Notes under the pieces: generated by a model
Database searches by the model: none
What the model was told of the DNA's origin: nothing
Seen by the model: only the letters and a program-made list of their open reading frames with translations
Program-made: the position numbers and the translations under genes
Shown here: positions 61,551 to 64,000 of the stretch, piece after piece
Layout: every line of letters begins with the position of its first letter
Numbering within the stretch: the stretch's first letter is position 1
Assembly: GCF_010729485.1 (NCBI RefSeq)
Contig: NZ_AP022609.1
Span: forward strand, 2,480,001-2,544,000
Length of the DNA stretch: 64,000 nucleotides
Reading direction: 5' to 3'
Source: Mycolicibacter hiberniae
GTDB lineage: Bacteria; Actinomycetota; Actinomycetes; Mycobacteriales; Mycobacteriaceae

Positions 61551-62177
61551 TCACACCGGGTCGAGCGCCGAAATCAGCCATTGGGCATCGACTTTGGCCA
61601 GGCTCACCACCACGCTGCTGGCGGTGAGCGCAGGCTCTGGCCGTTCGCGGCTGACCGTTTCCTGGTTGAGAAACACCAGCACCTTCGCCTCGTTCGGCTG
61701 GATCTCCATCAGGCCCGCATTCACCACCTGGGCGGTCGCCTTGATTCCCTTGGTGCGCACTGCCGGTGCGACGACATCAGTGGTGAACTTGCTGTAATAG
61801 GTCAGAAAATCGCCGGACATCAGAGTCCGGGACCGTTCGATGTCCTGATCGAGAGTCTCGGGCGCATACGACAGCAATGCCACCGTCGCCGATGACGCGG
61901 CGCGGACGGCCGCGTCGCCGGCCGCATCACCGGACTGCTGAACTGGACGGTAGGCGGTCACATAGAGCACCGTCGCCAACAGCGCTGTCACCGCCAGGAT
62001 GAGACCGAGGAAAAGCGCCTTGCGGCGTGCGCCGAGCACTACCTTGGCTCGGCCGACCACTCCGGGGGCCGGCACGACGGCGGGGACGTGATCGTCCACA
62101 CCCCGCGGCTCGTCGGCATGCGCCGCACCATCGGCTTCCTCGACGAATGGAGCGACGGAGCCTTGCTCAACCGTCAC
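61551..62177 (-). CDS. Mce-associated membrane protein
   Basis: 208 residues from GTG 62177, which overlaps the upstream stop by 4 bp. An acidic N-terminal part (about 50 residues) is followed by one membrane segment (ALFLGLILAVTALLATVLYV) and an extracytoplasmic domain (SYAPETLDQDIERSRTLMSG, DFLTYYSKFTTDVV, LVFLNQETVS). This is the layout of Mce-associated (Mas/RDD-linked, NTF2-like) proteins found behind mce operons, thought to stabilise Mce lipid-uptake complexes. Confidence 0.85.
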   Translation of the reverse strand: MTVEQGSVAPFVEEADGAAHADEPRGVDDHVPAVVPAPGVVGRAKVVLGARRKALFLGLILAVTALLATVLYVTAYRPVQQSGDAAGDAAVRAASSATVALLSYAPETLDQDIERSRTLMSGDFLTYYSKFTTDVVAPAVRTKGIKATAQVVNAGLMEIQPNEAKVLVFLNQETVSRERPEPALTASSVVVSLAKVDAQWLISALDPV

Positions 62178-62965
62178 GGTACGAACTCCACTTTTGACAT
62201 CTTGATCTGGTCTCCTTCCCGCCGCAGATCGACGGTCAGACGCCACCTGCGGGGAGATTCGTCGGCGCCGGCAGCATTGGTCACCGTGGACGAGGCCGAC
62301 ACCAGGACCACAGCGGTGTCCGAGGTCATCGATTCGACCGCGGCTGCCGTCGCCGTAGCTTTGGTGGTCACCTTGGCATCCGTGGCGACTCTGCTGAAGT
62401 CGTCCGCAGCGCCCAGGAATTCATCCCGGAACGGACCAGTCGAATTGTCGACGATTCGCTGCACACTGCCCTGGGGATCGTTGAAATCGATCGACATCAA
62501 GGTCACCACGGCTTGGCGCGCCGCGGCGACGAACTCAGCACGGTTACGCTCCTGTGCCTGCGCCGTCTGCTGAGATCTGAGCATCAACGCGCTCGCCACG
62601 AGCAGGACACACGCGCACAGCACGATGACGGCCGTGGCCAGCTGTCGCCACCGGAGTCCGGAAAGGCGAGCCCGAGTCCACGTAAGCCATGACGGATCAC
62701 CGCCAACGGGCGCGGGCTCGTCACGTTGTTCGGAAACTGGCACGACCTCGGAGACCGAGGCGAGATTCTGCGCTTGCTGCTGCAAGCGGATGACGCGGGC
62801 CCGCGCTTGGGCTGCCAAGGCTTCTGCCGCAGCGGCCTCGGCCTCGGCGCGTTTCACCAGTACGCCGGCATCTTCGGCAGTCGACTCGGCAGGATCGACC
62901 GCCGAGGGCTGCGCGGGGGGCATCACCGCGTCCGGCATGGTCTCGGTTTTCGACATAGCGCCCAC
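62174..62965 (-). CDS. Mce-associated membrane protein with coiled coil
   Basis: 263 residues from GTG 62965, chosen for its AAGGGA ribosome site (an ATG lies three codons later). An Ala/Glu-rich coiled coil (about 35-70: KRAEAEAAAAEALAAQARAR) is followed by one membrane segment (LATAVIVLCACVLLVASALM) and an extracytoplasmic domain with FVAAARQAVVTLMSIDFNDP, typical of Mce-associated proteins. It is translationally coupled to the next one. Confidence 0.85.
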   Translation of the reverse strand: MGAMSKTETMPDAVMPPAQPSAVDPAESTAEDAGVLVKRAEAEAAAAEALAAQARARVIRLQQQAQNLASVSEVVPVSEQRDEPAPVGGDPSWLTWTRARLSGLRWRQLATAVIVLCACVLLVASALMLRSQQTAQAQERNRAEFVAAARQAVVTLMSIDFNDPQGSVQRIVDNSTGPFRDEFLGAADDFSRVATDAKVTTKATATAAAVESMTSDTAVVLVSASSTVTNAAGADESPRRWRLTVDLRREGDQIKMSKVEFVP

Positions 62966-63101
62966 CGGTTTCCCTTCATCGCCGGGTCGGGCCGATCACG
63001 GCCGACGTCGGAACACTAAGCCCGCCCACCGCCGCCGTGGCGACGCTCTCCCACCCAGCGGGCGGGTTCCACCCGCATCGGGACCGCCGGCCGGGGATCG
63101 A

Positions 63102-63503
63102 TCACCAGTGGCGCAACGCGCACAGTGCGCCCTTCGGGCCGTCGGCGGTGGCGACCACGGCTCCGTCCACCGTCAACTCACACCGAAACCCCGGCTCCGT
63201 CGGCGAACGGCCGCTCGTGGCCGTCACCATCGCCCACCGCTGCGGATCGACCAATGTGGCACGCAGCACCCACGGTCTGCCGGGGCCGATGTCGGCCCGC
63301 ACTTTGGGGCTGAACTCATAGGGATTGTGGCTGTAGTCCGCCCACGTCGGCGGATCCGTGTCCCGGTAGTAGATGTCCGCGGCCACCGGGGACTGCGTGG
63401 TCACGGTGTAGACGACCTCGTGCGGACCGGGAGGGTCCGCGTGTGCGGGCGCACACAGAAAGACCAATACGGCCAGCGCCGCCGCCACGGGCTTCCTAGC
63501 CAT
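63102..63503 (-). CDS. Secreted MmpS-like/Mce-accessory protein
   Basis: 133 residues from ATG 63503. Signal peptide with cleavage after PAHA (residues about 6-22), then a beta-rich domain (VVYTVTTQSPVAADIYYRDT, RCELTVDGAVVATADGPKGA) with two cysteines, which resembles the periplasmic MmpS fold. It overlaps the preceding gene and follows the same strand as the Mce-associated genes. Probable envelope protein. Confidence 0.78.
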   Translation of the reverse strand: MARKPVAAALAVLVFLCAPAHADPPGPHEVVYTVTTQSPVAADIYYRDTDPPTWADYSHNPYEFSPKVRADIGPGRPWVLRATLVDPQRWAMVTATSGRSPTEPGFRCELTVDGAVVATADGPKGALCALRHW

Positions 63504-63891
63504 CACCGCGACTCCAGCGGGGGGCGCCGTTCTTCGACTGACAGCTGAGAAACAGTCCATCGGGAGCCTGAGCCACCCAGTTCTCGTATCCGGCACAGCT
63601 TGAACCCAGTTCTTTGATGCCCGCCATCGACGGGGAGCGGAAGTATCGCGGCTCGTAACGTCGCGGCGATCCGCAGAACACCAGCCTGTCCGGCTGAAGG
63701 GAGGGTCCTGCGACAGCAGTCCCGAAAACGTAGTAAGCGGTATCGTGACACGCCTGCCCCAGGACGACTCCCGTGGCCAGGCCCGGTACGCACGACGGGT
63801 CATCACACGAGACGGGATCTGCCCCGGCAGGGGCCGTCGTCGTCAACGCCACCACCAAGGCCGCCGCAGCCAATAGCGCTCTTCGCCGCAT
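63496..63891 (-). CDS. Secreted cysteine-containing protein
   Basis: 131 residues from ATG 63891. Signal peptide (RRRALLAAAALVVALTTTAP, cleaved near AGA-DP). The mature part has six cysteines (SCDDPSC, QACHDTAYYV, FCGSPRRYEP, SCAGYENWV, SCQSKNG), so disulfides are expected. No recognised domain. Small secreted proteins of this sort accompany mce operons. It overlaps the next gene by 8 bp. Confidence 0.78.
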   Translation of the reverse strand: MRRRALLAAAALVVALTTTAPAGADPVSCDDPSCVPGLATGVVLGQACHDTAYYVFGTAVAGPSLQPDRLVFCGSPRRYEPRYFRSPSMAGIKELGSSCAGYENWVAQAPDGLFLSCQSKNGAPRWSRGDG

Positions 63892-64000
63892 ACCTGGCAA
63901 CTTTGTCAGGCCGATGCCGCTCCGAGATGTTGACAGTCCACTCAGCGGACATATTGGCCTGCAGCTGCCCCGGAGCGAGGTTTACTGCGGACGCCGAAGA
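63892..64000. other. Window edge, no assignable gene
   Basis: The last 109 bases probably belong to the upstream part of the minus-strand Mce-associated operon. Open frames are too short to identify. Confidence 0.3.

Overview
This is high-GC mycobacterial DNA. The first 26 kb follows the gene order of the Mycobacterium tuberculosis Rv3208-Rv3231c region: TetR, DUF3107, MiaE-like, rhlE, ParA-like, gpm2, entC, whiB1, pdtaS, biotinylated TB7.3, rshA-sigH, SRAP, aroA, rsgA, desA3 and its reductase. A PE/PPE pair, a bL37 mini-gene and mycobacterium-type starts (GTG, TTG, ATGA-type overlaps) agree with this. It is not M. tuberculosis, because several gene blocks are inserted into the core: a secreted Pro-rich protein, a STAS/CsbD/TetR stress block, a two-component system, PE/PPE and the whole steroid cluster. 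A nontuberculous mycobacterium is the best reading; I cannot name the species.

Layout. 1-26.4 kb is the conserved housekeeping and stress core: RNA helicase, isochorismate synthase, WhiB1, the PdtaS sensor kinase, the SigH/RshA oxidative-stress switch, EPSP synthase, the ribosome GTPase RsgA and the DesA3 acyl desaturase with its electron donor. 26.6-61.5 kb is a large catabolic island that looks built for steroids. It has ring-opening enzymes (two KstD-like dehydrogenases, KshA oxygenase, KshB reductase), ring A cleavage (HsaA-like monooxygenase, HsaB-like reductase, HsaC-like extradiol dioxygenase) and HsaF/HsaG for the C5-C6 fragment. Two Baeyer-Villiger monooxygenases, two HSL-type esterases, five SDRs (two of mycofactocin-coupled type) and an OYE-type reductase could handle ketone side chains or ring D. 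A beta-oxidation set (FadD, paired FadEs, enoyl-CoA hydratase, ADH, ALDH, thioesterase) completes it. TetR (KstR-like), IclR and PadR regulators are embedded. 61.5-64 kb is a minus-strand group of Mce-associated membrane and secreted proteins, probably the tail of an mce operon lying beyond the window.

Main new observation. Intergenic regions throughout the steroid island carry a short dyad, CCG-N5-CGG (extended form about CCRCTSACCGGGA). Its centre lies about 49-54 bp upstream of a plausible transcription start. At several genes that start coincides with the start codon, with a -10-like hexamer 6-7 nt before ATG/GTG, which predicts leaderless mRNAs. I found about a dozen such places, including four divergent intergenic regions. 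This suggests one activator, perhaps the IclR protein, controlling the whole island. Other regulatory structures are a repeated operator in front of desA3 and its reductase gene, three 15-bp GTTTACG palindromes around the STAS/CsbD/TetR block, a SigH-type promoter with a long SigH start form, and a CRP-like site before whiB1.

The island appears to lack genes for HsaD and HsaE, so it probably depends on copies elsewhere in the genome. All functional calls are by reading the protein sequences; no database search was possible.
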